From contig OW285187.1 in the NCBI GenBank assembly GCA_935421135.1, positions 6,696,001-6,760,000 on the forward strand: 64,000 nt of DNA, written 5' to 3'. Within the stretch, counting starts at the first letter, position 1; every line of letters begins with the position of its first letter. Both the position numbers and the translations under genes were made by a program. The notes under the pieces were generated by a model that worked only from the letters and a program-made list of their open reading frames with translations, had not been told where the DNA came from and made no database searches. Of this stretch, positions 13,301-26,151 are shown one piece after another. Source of the DNA: Bugulina stolonifera. Its lineage: Eukaryota > Bryozoa > Gymnolaemata > Cheilostomatida > Bugulidae.

Positions 13301-14887
13301 ATTACTGTGTGGACAAGAAGCCCTCCGCTATCAACTGGTGAGTCAAGTAGAGATCATTGTACATGTATATACTTGTGTGTAATCATATGAAGTACCTGAT
13401 GCTACTGCCAGGCATGTCTAGTTAACTCACAGGAATGGTGTTTAAATACACTATAATGCCCATCCACACAGAGTGTCAGTGGCCAGTGCAGTCCGTTACT
13501 ATGGGCAATCAATATGTTATCTAGTAGTAAAGCTTGCATTTGTATATTTAACTTTAATAAATCATTAGGCCTACTACTAGCTGGGTAGCAGGGTTTCTAT
13601 TGGTCAATGATTGCTTGTTTGTATCATGTACATTATGATTATATATGTGTATAATGTATCCTTTGCATTGCACATGTGTATTAGGCTACATACTGTATAC
13701 ATGTATATACTCGTGATCAAACGTTCTATTTTGTATCCCAGGATCGAAGGCAGGGGCAAGTCAGTGGTGTGTGAGGCTGTGATACCCGCTAATGTTGTGA
13801 AGACTGTACTAAAGACCACCGTACCAGCACTTGTAGAACTAAATGTTAGTAAGAATCTGGTTGGTTCCGCTCTAGCCGGGAGTGTTGGAGGAAATAATGC
13901 GCACGCAGCTAACGTAGTGGCCGCCATATTCATAGCATGTGGACAGGTTAGTGCAAGATTACTACTGATTATAATAGATATGTACAATGTAGATCTCCTT
14001 TGAACTCATGAGTTCATTTAACTTGTACTGATCAATAAAGTCAGTCATGTATATACACTGTACAGTATACATCTATAAGAATAAAGCATAGGAGCGATTT
14101 GCTGTATATCAGATAGTAGTAGTAACAATTTCATTTAAAGTAAAAAGTCGATCTGTAGTATAGAAAATGGCTTATTCACTGCGATACTATTATAGGATGC
14201 CGCACAGGTGGTCGGTAGCTCTAATTGTATCACTCTGATGGAGGCCACTGGACCCACCCATGATGATCTTCTTATCAGCTGTACAATGCCTACTATAGAG
14301 GTGGGCACAGTTGGAGGAGGTACAGTGCTCGCCCCTCAATCAGCTTGTCTCAGTATGTTGGGACTTAAAGGCTCGTGCGTAGATGAACCTGGCCGTAACG
14401 CACAGACATTGGCTAAGATAGTGTGTGCTTCAGTACTTGCTGGTGAACTCTCTCTTATGTCAGCTTTGGCAGCCGGTCATCTGGTGAAGAGTCATCTTAG
14501 ATATAACAGGTATGTCTGTTACAGTTCAGTATATCTCCTCTTGGTAGAAAACCATGGTCAAGTGAAAATATAGAAAAGTTTGCTAATTGCTCCAGGCAGA
14601 TCGGTGGCAAGCTGTGTAGTTTTCTCACAAAGTTGTTTGTAAGGAGGTTTTTCCAGAGCTATTGTTTTATTTTAGTTTGTCTCTGTTAAGTGTTTATCTT
14701 TCCAACCATTACATTCTTCTCTTTCTCATTCTTTTTTCAAATAGTAAAGTTTTGGTGGTTTTATGTTTACAGATCTACTCCAAATGCAACCAATGGATTT
14801 GCCAAAGTAGAATCTGCACCTAACCCCATGTCATCTTCGGAGAATGGACTGCCCAGAACTGCCTCCTGTCTCCATAAGGCATCTTAG
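7364..14887 (+). CDS. HMGCR: HMG-CoA reductase, complete, 15 coding exons
   Basis: ER membrane enzyme that reduces HMG-CoA to mevalonate with NADPH, the committed step of the pathway. Exons: 7364-7528, 8037-8151, 8409-8496, 8901-9091, 9336-9553, 9880-10022, 10275-10474, 10976-11157, 11892-12067, 12225-12402, 12708-12865, 13125-13337, 13742-13946, 14196-14509, 14773-14887; 2661 nt, 886 aa (human 888). The first seven exons give the N-terminal membrane domain with a sterol-sensing domain, exons 7-8 the linker, the rest the catalytic domain. Catalytic residues are present: Glu537 (TTEGC), Lys669 (VDKKP), Asp745 (GQDAAQ), His844 (GHLVKSH). SGDAMGMNM and GTVGGGT are intact. Lysines matching human K89 and K248 are kept (K90, K247), and Ser850 matches AMPK target S872. 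The Insig-binding YIYF is YVYL here. Intron 1 begins with GC. A short, divergent C-terminal tail ends the protein. Confidence 0.99.
11187..11582 (+). repeat. 44-bp minisatellite, nine full copies, in HMGCR intron 8
   Basis: The 44-bp unit beginning ATTGCTACTCGTATACTACA repeats exactly nine times (396 bp) with essentially no divergence; the last three units share a single G-to-C change (CTCCTATAC). Such homogeneity implies recent expansion. It lies wholly inside intron 8. Confidence 0.97.
11647..11799. repeat. Foldback MITE, family 1, in HMGCR intron 8
   Basis: Terminal inverted repeats of about 70 bp begin TGAATAATAAGACGAGATGC and end with the complement; the small loop contains CCTCTGATGATAATG. 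It shares arms and the GAAATATTA loop edge with the copies at 18261-18424 and 28788-28858. Confidence 0.85.
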
Positions 14888-15736
14888 GAATTGTTCACTG
14901 TCTTAGAGTTCTATTAGTGGATGCTGCCATCTGCTACTTAGTAGACCAGTTATGGGATTTATTTTATACAAGTAAAAATGATTGAAATCTCACATTGATG
15001 TATTCTCCAAAACTCTCTAAACATCATATGATTCCATCTTGCACATTTTGTCATCCATTTTTTGGTAATGATTATTCACTTTATTTATTGGTGAACTAAA
15101 TTAATGTCAGTAGAACAAGTCTAGAAATGTTTAAATGAAAACTCTCTAAGCTTAACAATCATCCTCAAACTCCCATCTCACTAATTTTTAAGTTTTAATA
15201 AGTACAATGTATATGTCCATATAGTTATAGTATATTTTTAAACATAATGTTTTCTAATTACCGATGTCTTTCAAAGCATGTTTTGTTACCAGAGATAGGC
15301 ACTTATAAACAAATAATGATCCTAATACTGAAGTTGTACTTTTTCAGTTGAGAGAGGACAACTTTGTATCTTTGTCAATGACTTCTGAGTGCCTATCTTT
15401 GTTGTAGTTATCATGATTATTTTAGCTGATATTATTGGACTAGGGATGTGATGGCACTTCATTTCCATATCCTCTTTTCCTGGACTCTCAGTACATATTT
15501 TAAAATTGTATTAATCACATAAGTTGTATAATAATATTATAGATGTATAATTATAATAAAATGTTACTGCAGTACATGTACCTTCAGCCATTATGACTTT
15601 GAGTTGACTTTAAAAATGATGCGTTTCAAGTATATTGCAGGTAGTAGTAGTGTCTCTGATTAACATAGCACAGTATACCAGTATGACAGAGGGTGAAATA
15701 CCTAGTCTCTAACCAACACTAGGGAGGAACTACACT
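14888..15736. other. Convergent 3' region between HMGCR and the fucosyltransferase
   Basis: Holds the 3' UTRs of two genes that end tail to tail. An AATAAA at about 15554 could serve HMGCR. No further gene is visible. Confidence 0.6.
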
Positions 15737-18700
15737 TTAGGGATTGTTTTCTTTGGCATCTGGAGGTTTTACTCTGCCACCCTGTGACGACTGTAAAAAC
15801 TTGTCAACCTTTTCCTCTGTTTGTTTCCAAATAGCATTCCAAAAACTAGTGGAAGATGATCTAGCATTGAGATCATTCTCATTGATGAATTCTGTTGGCC
15901 ATCCACAACCATAATGATTGAGTGTGGCTTGATATCTTGTCTCTATAATATAAGATAATTCTACTCAAATAGATACCATAACATTGCTAGCAAACAGAGA
16001 ATGCATTTGATTCATAAGTAAATACCATGTACATGTACAATATATAGAGAGTAGTATATGTATAACATGTACTGTACAGTGTACATCTATTACCTACATG
16101 AAACATTTATTCCGAATGTATATACAATGTATATTATGATAGTGGTACATGTATATGTTGTCTTTGAGACATGCCCACATTAATATCATCATACACATGA
16201 GCAGATGGAGGTGCACATGATACCAAAGAATTTCTAAACTACATTGTATGTTGCCTATATGAAGTTGTCACCTCTTACATGATTGCATTTCTTTGTGGAA
16301 CCGGAGAAGAGAGAGAAGATAACTTCTTATTGGGGATGTCCATGAATACAGGGACTGATGTTTGATGTAACCCTATATTATACTACAAAGCTATACTATA
16401 AAACACTACTTACTGTGTCTTCTAATACTGTTCATCATCTCACAGACCTTACACAGATACAGATCTGGAAAATTAGGTTTAACCTTGTTGTTATTCAGCT
16501 CAACATCCATATCTGGTTCCCATTGCCGATTGGTAAGAGCGTTTCTTAGGTAACTATTGGTAACCCCTCCAGTGTGTTTGAAGGCACGATATGAATTATA
16601 CTTCATTTCATTAGATGAGGTCTCATTAATATCTCTCGCCAACTGCATCACAGATGAATAGCGTGTGACGTCCAAAATTGAGTGATTGTTCGGGGTAAAA
16701 TCCTGCAAATATTACACAATCGTTTGCTATCAATGAAACTCTAAATATACGAGTATATTTGAGAGCATGAAAAATATATATAATTCATATACGAAAAAGA
16801 TACAGGAACACAGCACAGAAATCTTGAATTAAATCAATCCTGCTTTAAAATACCCTTGCTACGAATGACCTTGGCAGTCTGACAATATTAACACATTATT
16901 TTTGATGTACAGGAAGTCAGCTACAATTTAAAATGGGAAATAATGACACAATTTGTAATATATACTGGAACATACCTTTATTGATGGAGATCCTAGAACA
17001 ATTGGAATTGTTCCAACAACCAGAGGCCTCCAGAACTTCTCTGTGATATAGTCAGGACATATACCATTCTCCATGGCTATTGCAAACTTATACTTAGAAA
17101 CTAGCTCCAAGAAGTCTTTATGTGTCATACCATTCATAGGATCTACTAAACTACAAGTAACGAAACCCCAAGAGTAACAAAATCAACACAAAAAGAAGAA
17201 AATAAATCACGTACATACATGAGAAATATTTCCATTTGGAGTGACCTAATGCTATGCTACACAGAAATTTTGTTACTAAGCTATGACCTAAAGTTGACTG
17301 ATATTGATTGTTAAAGTTATATACTGTTTAGGTAGATCTTTGTTGTGGAGGCACTGTCCATAAGAGTCAACTTTAACGTGTTTCATCAGCATTGTAACTA
17401 GATTGTCCCTGTCACTGGGTACACCACAGTCACTCTGAACGTATATAACTGGGGCTAGTCCTTCTTTCTTCATTAACCTGTTCAAAAAAGATAACTCTGT
17501 CATTGCTATACTTATTATATTTAGTAATCACCCATATAATTTTTTTTTGAAGCAGATACATCATAAGTGGTAGTGTTTAAAGTTGGTGGAGAGAATCAGC
17601 TGTTGATTGAATGAGACTCTATGGATGAGAAGATAGAATAAAAGTATGGCAATAAGCAGACAATCGATCACATGGGAACAGGGGAACCCGTAACCTATAG
17701 ATCATAATTAGTTGACTCAAAATTGAGAGAATAAAATAAGAGAGGACAACTTCTAATTATGGTCAATAGCTAGTGAGTGCTCACATAAAAGTTGTTTGGA
17801 GTATTCTTCTCTTGTTGTAAAACATAACTCATCACCTTGTTTTCTCCTGAAAGGATTTCATAAACTTTGTAGATTCCAGCTGTTCTACACTCCTCAGATA
17901 TTGTGTAGTAAGAGGAAAGTGTGACTCCCTGCGAAATGTAGCAGTGAAGTTAAATAATTCCATAATTCCTAAAAGAGTAAAATATACAATCATATACAAA
18001 AAGTAAAAGCTTTATTGTTATAGAATGTGGAACTCTGACTTGAGATATCTGTGCAACCATAACATATACCTAATACGTAAATGAAACTTCAATTAATTTA
18101 TAGTGAGATATTTGGGAGAGGGTGAGAGTCCCATACCATGTACTCTGTAAGAGTGACTGCGAGACAATACAGTTACATTATATTGTGATGGCAAATTATA
18201 TGATACTTAGTATTAGTGATAAAGTTATACTTTATGAAATTATTATCATATGTTATAAATAGTAATACAAGACGCATTTTTATCTTTGATTTTTTCCTAA
18301 CATTTCTACGCTCATCCGAGCATCATCATCATCAGAAGAAAAACCCTCTGATAATGATGCTCGGATAAGCGTTGAAATATTAGAAAAAAAAAAATCAAAA
18401 ATAAAAATGCGTCTTGTATTACTATTTGTAGTAAAACTACTAGCCCACACTAACATTTTTCAATATCATAATTTTATGTAAAATACCTTTGAAGCTGAAT
18501 ATTATGTTATTTTTTGGAGATTCTTCGTGCATAAGAGACCAGACATGCTGTGGGTGTCTTGGTAATGGTAAGGAGGAGAGCGAAACATCAGTGCCATAAA
18601 ACACTATTGCCTGTAGGAAACACAATCTGAGAGATCTGTGTTTATGAAGGAAGGATAACCCTTTAGTTATAGGAGTGCATCTATATGTTGCAAGTGCATT

Positions 18701-20002
18701 AGCTATCAATAAAGGAGGCCAATATATATTGTAGATGGAAATTCCAAGTATAACATTATCGTAACTTATACACATGTATATACATAAGAAAAGCATTCTG
18801 ATAAAATAAAAGTAACGTCTAATAATAATCATCTAGTTAGTATTATAGAAATGTGTAAATATGTGAGTGTAATCCAGAACGTAGTGTTTATAAGCAATAA
18901 ATCCAAGTCAATAATTATACAATTTGTATCACAATTCTTATATTTATGGGTAGATTAATGCTTTATTTTTCACTAGAATAACATAACCTAAATGTCATCT
19001 GTAGATGATCAACGTTTTGCATGCCTCCACTGACGTGTATACATACGTAGGCATTTACATTCTATACATGAAGGTATTGAAGTTTACCTGACTGAGATTA
19101 GTAGAGGTATAGGATCGATTTGATGTCGTGATACAAGAGTGACTTCCGCTAGTCAAATGGCAAGTCTGTAACTTTGTCTCCTGAAACCCAAAGTGGTCAT
19201 GCCAGTCAACCAGAAGGGGATATTCAGTCATGATTTCTAGAACAGAATCATCTGAACCTACATGTACTTGTATGTGGTGAAACCTCAATAAATAATAAAT
19301 CACTGTGATGTACATAATATGTGGATATATTACCTATGGGCAGGGATTATTGGACTTGTTAATTGTGCTGGCCAGATTTATACAGCTTGAAATTTGTGAA
19401 ACTGGTCCTAGTTTGAAAATATACGGCTAGCAAAAAACTTGTGAACTGGCAACCTGTTGACAGTTTGTGGTAGAGTAGACCATTGGCAATGCGAGTTTAT
19501 AGGGTGGCACATGCACGTACGAATATTAGTACATACATGTACATACGTATGTAATACAATATGCCATAGTGAATTTTTTCTACACATAGTGCATGTGCCT
19601 GTGCTAGCACCGTATGAATACTTACCATCTAAATCTCCATGTCGATATGGTTCATCATCTGTTACTATGGCTGGATATACAAGAAATACCTAAATAATAA
19701 GTATAACAGTATTACTAACATGTAAAAACACCAGAAAGTAGTCGTGTCTACACAATCTACAGTGTGTCTACCACAAATTTGAAATAAAATCTATATAATG
19801 ATAATCATATTTATCTTCTGCCATGCTCACGGCTCTCAAAATGTAACATAATTATAATACACATCTATGATTAATAATGTGAATTTACCTGAATGCAGTA
19901 AAATAAGAATAAACAGGTTAAACCAACACAAATACAATGCACTTGTAACATTCGTCGGAACCAGCTCAAATATACAGTCGATTTTGATTGCTGTATTGCC
20001 AT
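15737..20002 (-). CDS. FUT10: Alpha-1,3-fucosyltransferase, FUT10/FUT11 type, 9 exons
   Basis: A GDP-fucose-dependent glycosyltransferase of the secretory pathway (family GT10). Exons: complement(19889..20002, 19626..19689, 19088..19257, 18487..18610, 17836..17924, 17325..17467, 16976..17150, 16414..16702, 15737..15942); 1374 nt, 457 aa (human FUT10 479). Exon 1 encodes a type II signal anchor (about residues 19-37). Conserved blocks appear in order: VFYGTD, LMHEESPKNN, VIYVQSDC-VPSDRD, VDSYGQCLHNKDLP, then the donor-binding block with AMENGICPDYITEKFWRPL and GSPSIKDFTPNNHS. The C-terminal tail has a CKVC pair and HYGCGWP. The QSDC, NKDLP and DYITEKFWRPL wording is closer to FUT10 than FUT11, but it may be co-orthologous to both. 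Exon 5 needs the acceptor GGAG at 17925 and exon 6 an internal acceptor (GAAG before 17467) for the frame to close; those two boundaries are the weakest. A foldback MITE lies in an intron. Confidence 0.92.
18261..18424. repeat. Foldback MITE, family 1, in fucosyltransferase intron 4
   Basis: Arms begin AGTAATACAAGACGCATTTT and end with their complement at 18424; the loop carries two inverted GATGCTCGGAT segments. Same family as 11647-11799, though the two copies differ in detail. Confidence 0.85.
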
Positions 20003-21196
20003 TTTAAACTAGTAGATTTGAGTAGATACTAGCTATGTAAATGTGGGAGTTTACTCACCGCTAGCTTGTGAAATGCCATATGGAAGACACACATGTAGTA
20101 GAGCCATTTAATAATGTATGCACTGAGAGATACCAATAGTATTGTAATAATATGGAGAAAAACAAGATTACTTAAATTGACCAATTCCAGATTTGAGTCC
20201 CTTGTTCGGTTGAGAAATAACTCGATACCTCATGATCAATGCCATAGATGACATAACTTGAGGATAAAAATAGTTTAGAAACTATTCACAGCACCAACCA
20301 AGGAGTTCAGGCTTCCCTGGCTTTTAAGAAGAAATTGATGGAAAATAAAAGTGATGAATTTGCCTTAAAAACAAGGAGGGCAAGTTCTAAGAATAAACAA
20401 CTTATGGATGATGGCTGATGAGATGATGAACCAGCATTCTCGCATTTTTCAACCAATGGTTATAAGATAATGTCAAACATATTTTTCCAAAATGAAATAA
20501 TCAGTATAACTTTGCTGTGTAGCAAAAAAAGAATTGTTAATGTTATACAGACACCATGTTATGCTACATAATCTGTCAACTTTAACACTCCCCCTTCCAT
20601 GTTTTTTCAACAGCATGTTACTGCTGTGATAATTTTAAACACATTATGCCGCTAATATGCACTAGTACAAGGCAGCATTTTTATCAATTCAACTAGTAGA
20701 GTTTAGTTCAGTTACAAAAGCTAAACTTGGATCCTACAATAACAGGATTTTATTTTATTTTCATTTATCTCTAATTACACACTTTGGTGAAAAATAGTGT
20801 TGAAAGACACAGGCATTTTATATTAAATAGATAACCTAACATTATAACACCGTACTCCATACACACAATCAAATCCAAAGTAAAACACACAGTATGATGT
20901 CATTAATGGAGTATTATCCAAAAAAATCTATAATTTAAACATCTCATGTAATATTACAATGCTATTTAAATAATGGTGATTTGTTCCACCATAATTTCTA
21001 CCAGCTAAGTCGGTCAAAAATTTTCCGAAATCAAATTCAGCTACTCACTGGGTGGCTAAGCTAAAGATCATCCAATGACAAGTTTGAGCCCTATTTGTTC
21101 ACAGAGCCAGTCAAAGTTACGAGTTAATGGTTTGTAAAGTATTAAAATTGTTATAAGAGATCTGAAATTTTCTAATAATAATCATGACCATTACAA
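20003..21196. other. Intergenic between the fucosyltransferase and EBP
   Basis: No gene recognised. It should contain the fucosyltransferase promoter on the left and the EBP 3' UTR on the right. Composition is ordinary AT-rich sequence without a clear repeat. Confidence 0.5.
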
Positions 21197-23025
21197 TTAG
21201 CGTACTTTTCTTTTCATAGATTGGGCGGCTCTATCTACTCTAGATTGAGCATCACTTAGGTTATACCATGAATCTACAATCAGCATAAAGGGAATTACTA
21301 TCCAAAGAATGTTCATGAAAAAAAAATAAAACCAGAAGTACAGGGGGTGATACTTGGGTCCATGCTTAAAGTCCTCCATCCATGCCGTTACAAAGTATAG
21401 AACACAGCCATAGAGTTGTCCAAGAGATACACATAACTGGCAGAGATATCGTGATGGATATTCTCTAACAAAGCTCCAGACTGTGAAGAAGCAAAGAGGT
21501 CCTTCCACGAACGCTGTAACGGTTTCCATACACACTGTGAATGTGTCTTGGCTAAAAGAATAGAACAGGCAACATATTATGTAACTGACATCATTGAAAT
21601 TCGAAAACCATTGATATAATGCAGAGGTTTGTTAGTAGTACTATGCAATAATACACAATATTCACATTGCAAATTAGTAAGCCATTTTATTTTTGTAATA
21701 CATGTAACTTCTATGGCGATATTTATATTATTACTAGTTATTGTCACTAATTGCATTTTGCAACTGAAATTAATAACATTTTACTCACGTCATATATCGG
21801 CTATCTCCACGGGAATATTCCTTCCCTACAACATCAAAAGTGTATGCTTTACACAAAATGCATAATCATGATAGAGCCTAAGAGGCATACAATATCGTTT
21901 GATATGTAGAAATGGGAAATCAGAGCTAACTGTAAGTTGATATTGGTAGTTGGTACTAGGGCTGCATATCGCATATCATGCTCATAACTAGAAGTCATTA
22001 ATGAAAAGCCTAGCAAGAAAAATCATTCTGTGTAGGCCTACATGAAGTTTGAATTCGGTTGTATTACAGTTAACTCTACTGAATGAGCTTTCAAGTTGCT
22101 AATAGAATTTGATTTGATTCATAGTGATTCTCAAATCAAAACTTCATTAGAAGGTCTCCATGGTTTGAAATGTATGCAGCTTAAGCTCCGCTTGAGCTAT
22201 GGGATGGTTCAATTCGCTCTTATTTACCAAGCTCAGTCAGTGCATAGTCGCCTACATTGTGCTGGTTAGCATATAAGCCAAACATTAGCGTGAGCTATTC
22301 GGCATATTATAGCCAGCTGACTAAAGAGCTTAGCATCCACTGCTAAACACAGCACTGTTGTTAATAGTTGGTGTTGGACACTAGCTTGGACATTACCATT
22401 GTTATAGCTCATTAAAGATATTATAGATTTACACAAATCTGTACATTGCACATTTACATTATAGCATGGTAGAAATAAATTTGATCTCTTCATTGGTTAT
22501 TCATCTTACATTATACATTACATTATAATAAGATGTATAAAACTGTAGTTATGAAAGAAATAGTGTCACTCAGAGCAGTGAAAGTAATTTTGGTTAGGGC
22601 ACATTGGGGGCAAGGAATGGGGTAAAATTTGAACCATTTAACAAAACTTTTAGGTGACCAATAGCACTAACAGTGTATTAAAATAAAAAAAATACTGTTT
22701 CTCAGATGATTCTGGTCACTGCACTAAATATCTAACATGAATGTTACTTACAAACTTGAGAGAGGAAGTCCATCCTTGAGCCAATATCAGCATGATAAAT
22801 TGCAAAATGTCCTTCCAAAAATGTATGAATGAACCCACATACTAAAAGCCAACAAAGAGCTAGTTTTCTTAAGGCACTAGCTTTATAATTATACATTAAA
22901 GGCAACCCGAGAAGTGGCAGAGCGATTCCTAAACCACCAAAGAAATAGAGAAGAATTTCTGACCTTGATATATCATTTGGTTGATAGTTGTCTATGGTAA
23001 TGTCTTGGGGATAAAAAGGGTGCAT
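21197..23025 (-). CDS. EBP: Emopamil-binding protein, sterol delta8-delta7 isomerase, 3 exons
   Basis: ER multi-pass enzyme that moves the sterol C8-C9 double bond to C7-C8 late in sterol synthesis. Exons: complement(22752..23025, 21791..21827, 21197..21551); 666 nt, 221 aa (human 230). The 37-nt middle exon encodes W-KEYSRGDSRYM-T and is fixed by phase on both sides. The acceptor at 21552 (TTCTTTTAG), not the nearer ATTCACAG, keeps the frame and restores FTVCMETVT. Residues matching the catalytic set are present: His67 and Glu71 (CGFIHTFLEG), Glu113 and Thr116 (CMETVT) and the Asn in FFFMNILW. About five hydrophobic segments; the C-terminus KRKVR is basic, as expected for ER retention. Its presence means the animal can process sterol nuclei. 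The start is the first ATG; HPFYPQ matches the family N-terminus. Confidence 0.96.
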
Positions 23026-24078
23026 TGTGACGGTTTTTTGCGCTAGTGTAGAATAGAAAAAAGAACTGGGTGTATAGGGAAATTATCTTGAGCTTTGAAG
23101 AAAATGATTACTTTCTGAATGAAGTAGGCTTTTGAAAGTAAAACTGCTGATTAACCATGTTATCATGTTAACGCCCAAGCAGCAGAATAAGGGTGTTGGA
23201 GTGGGTTGCACGACAATTTTTCTTATTGTGGAACCACGGCATTATCAGATGACATAACCTGAGTGCTTAGAATTTGTTTGAAAGAGTCTCTTGAAGTGTC
23301 CCGAAAACCACAGTGGCAAACAATCTCATCTACGGTCAAGGCCATAATTAATGCCATTTCCGCTAGGAAATCTTAGCTCACTTTTTTGACTTTGAGTTAC
23401 TTTATCCCGTGGCTTTCTTTTCTCCTAGATTTATGTCTCATCTTTATATGCTAATTGGTCCAAAATCCAGGAATCGGATAAATAAAATTTGTTAACTGAT
23501 GACGTGCAAACAATAGGCAGAATCACGCTCTCTTATTATACTGAAGTTTTCACTTTTAAAAATAAAAATTAATTGTAAATTTAAAATTGGAACTAATTTT
23601 AATTTAAATTAAAAACTTACAAGTGTACCGTGACGATATTTATCATATGCTTTTATTTTAATTTTTGTTGAAATTTTTAATTTAATGTGATATCAATATT
23701 ATTTTAGTAATAATTATTGTAACGGCAGTAGCAAGGTACAAGTATTAGTATTGTATAAAGGTGAACTCACCAAGTATTTAAGGCAGCAATGAAGTCGTTT
23801 TATTTCTTGCATGGGTATTTTATATGGTCCTACAGAAGACGTGGTAGCCCAGTGTAAGCTATAGCTATTGCTTACTCAGGAGAGACCCACAGTAGCCTAT
23901 CAAATGAGCCTCAAAATGGTTAACCTGTTGCAAGGCGCATTCATAAATTTACTCACTCGTTACTCACTCGTCGTTGATAGAACATTCTATTATCACATAT
24001 TGTGCAAGTTGAATGCCTCATTACTAACAGTGTGCTACAGTGAAAAGGTCAATAATACAGCATATCGCTGATTTACTT
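23026..24078. other. Intergenic, EBP upstream region
   Basis: EBP is transcribed leftwards, so its promoter should lie just right of 23025. A very AT-rich block occupies about 23560-23720. No gene recognised. Confidence 0.5.
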
Positions 24079-25755
24079 TTATTCGGGATAGCCAATTCTT
24101 ATATCTCGGATTGTTCGAGGGAGGAAACTATTATGGTATACATTGGTTGTGGCAGAAATTGATGTTAGTTCGCCTCTGGCTGCAGCTCTGGTTGTCATAG
24201 TTGTTTGCGAGCGGCTTTCAACAATTTCATTGTAACTGGAGGATAGTGTATTGTGGCTCTCTTCATCTTGGAGAATTTTGTGAAGTAAAGTCATTCGATG
24301 ATTTCGTCTCCTACACTCGAGGGGTACTAGTCCAAGAAGATTTTTGGCTGCAGTGACACTTCCACGTCCCTTTAGATTACTGATGAAGCGAACTGCTTTA
24401 CACTGAATCCTTTCTATGTATTCAATGGTCTGCTTACTTGTTGGATCCCACACGGTGTCTGCATACTCCAGGATTGGTCTACACACACTAGTGTATGCAA
24501 GTAATCGACTTTTGGTCGGTGCACAGTGTAGAGTATGTCTGATAGCTCCCAGTATTCTGCTTGCTTTGACTGTTTTTTGAGCGATGTGTTGATCAAACTT
24601 CAAATCCTGTTGTAGGGTTATCCCAAGATAACGAGTTTTATCAGTCCAAGGAATCACAGTAGTACCTAGTCTGTGCGCACCGACATTGAAAGCCATCGCA
24701 TGGCATTTGGATGCATTAAAAGGCATTTTCCATCTTTGGGACCATTCTTGTACAGCATCAATGTTTTTCTGAAACTCCATGGATTCCTGATCATTGTTCA
24801 CTTCTTGGTATAGGAGTGTATCGTCCGCGTAGAGACTGACATTACAAGTTACTGTGTTTGGCAAGTCATTTATATATACTAAGAAGAGGGTGGGTCCTAG
24901 GACTGAACCCTGGGGCACCCCAGACGTTACAGCGCAAATACCTGAGCTATGTCCCTTCAGTACCACTCTTTGTTTCCGTCTGGTAATAAAGTCTTGAATC
25001 CAGTTTATAAGCGTTGGATCTAAGTCGGGGATCGTTCTTAGCTTCTGTAGTAGCAGACTGTGTGGCACCTTATCGAAAGCTTTTTTGAAGTCCAATATAA
25101 GGGCATGTGTTGTTTTGTTTTGTTCCATAGATTTTGCTAGGTCATGATAGGTGGCACACAACTGAGTTTCGCAAGACATACCTCTCCGGAACCTATGTTG
25201 TCTGTTATGGAGGAAGCTGTCAAGTTTCTTATTAATGTGGTGCAGAACAATATGCTCTAGAATTTTACACGGTATAGATGTTAAAGAGATGGGCCTATAG
25301 TTTGACACTTGGCTAAGTTCGCCTCCCTTGTGAATCGGGGTTACATGAGCCATTTTCCATTGATCTGGTAGTCGTCCAGATTTTATGGAGGCACGAAAAA
25401 TATGGCTGAGGCATGTAGTAGTGGTTAGGATGTCTACCATGAGGTCTGGCTTTCGGATCCTATCAGGTCCTGGAGATTTCCCATTCCCTAATGAAACAAT
25501 AAGTTTAGCTACACCCTTCTCTGTTATCTCTACACCTTCATCTGGAGCGTCCAGTGGTGGAATTTCATTAATACTGTGGTCTTGGCAGAACTGTTGTTGG
25601 AAAAAGTTGTTCAATAGATCAGCACATTCTTCTGGGTCATCTGTGGTTTGGGTGTCATTTGTTTGGAGGCTCATGGGTGGAGGACATTGCATCCTTGTGT
25701 TTCTAAGGTGACGGAAGAAAGGTAATTTTGGTAATTTTATTCTCCAAGGTATTGT
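24079..25755 (-). mobile_element. CR1/Jockey-type LINE, 5'-truncated, intact reverse transcriptase frame
   Basis: One uninterrupted frame (Met at 25692; open upstream to 25755) encodes the C-terminal half of a LINE ORF2. Seen in order: NGKSPGPDRI, RPISLTSIPCK, the RT block ALILDFKKAFD, SGVPQGSVLGP and the catalytic YADDTLLYQ, then the thumb with YLGITLQQDLKF and the terminal HNSFLPRTIRD. The N-terminal endonuclease is missing, so it is a 5'-truncated, dead-on-arrival copy. The lack of any stop or frameshift in 1.6 kb, with all RT aspartates kept, suggests recent insertion. A clade name beyond the CR1/Jockey group would need a tree. Confidence 0.93.
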
Positions 25756-26151
25756 TTAACTTAACAACTCATTTAATAGGAAATTGAAAATTTATAGGCC
25801 CCTATACATATGTTGTACACATTTAACTTTTATAACTGAGGGAAGGTATGCTTGGTATTAATTAAGCTATAAGAACACAGTAAAGAGAAACCTTGAGGAT
25901 AAAGAGATTCTCATCGAAAGCTGGCAATATCTCCGCAGCAACAGATGTAAATGGAAAGCTCTGGTTCATGAAAATCATCTTGGAAAATGAAGGACAGCTA
26001 ACTATACTTAATCATTAGGGCCACCCCCTACTAACTTATACAGTCTTCTGTGACTGCTTTCTCTATTTCTTATTATTTCTATTGATAGTGATAGCACCAT
26101 CATCATAATTTTTGTTGTGGCTAATAAGTACTCATGTTTTAGCTGTGAGTC
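25756..26151. other. LAMTOR5 upstream region
   Basis: Nearly 400 bp between the LINE and the LAMTOR5 start; should hold its promoter and leader. No motif stands out. Confidence 0.45.

Noticed and set aside
13604..13987. 127-residue minus-strand frame opposite HMGCR exon 13
   Set aside because: Shadow of a coding exon; no family match and no splice support.
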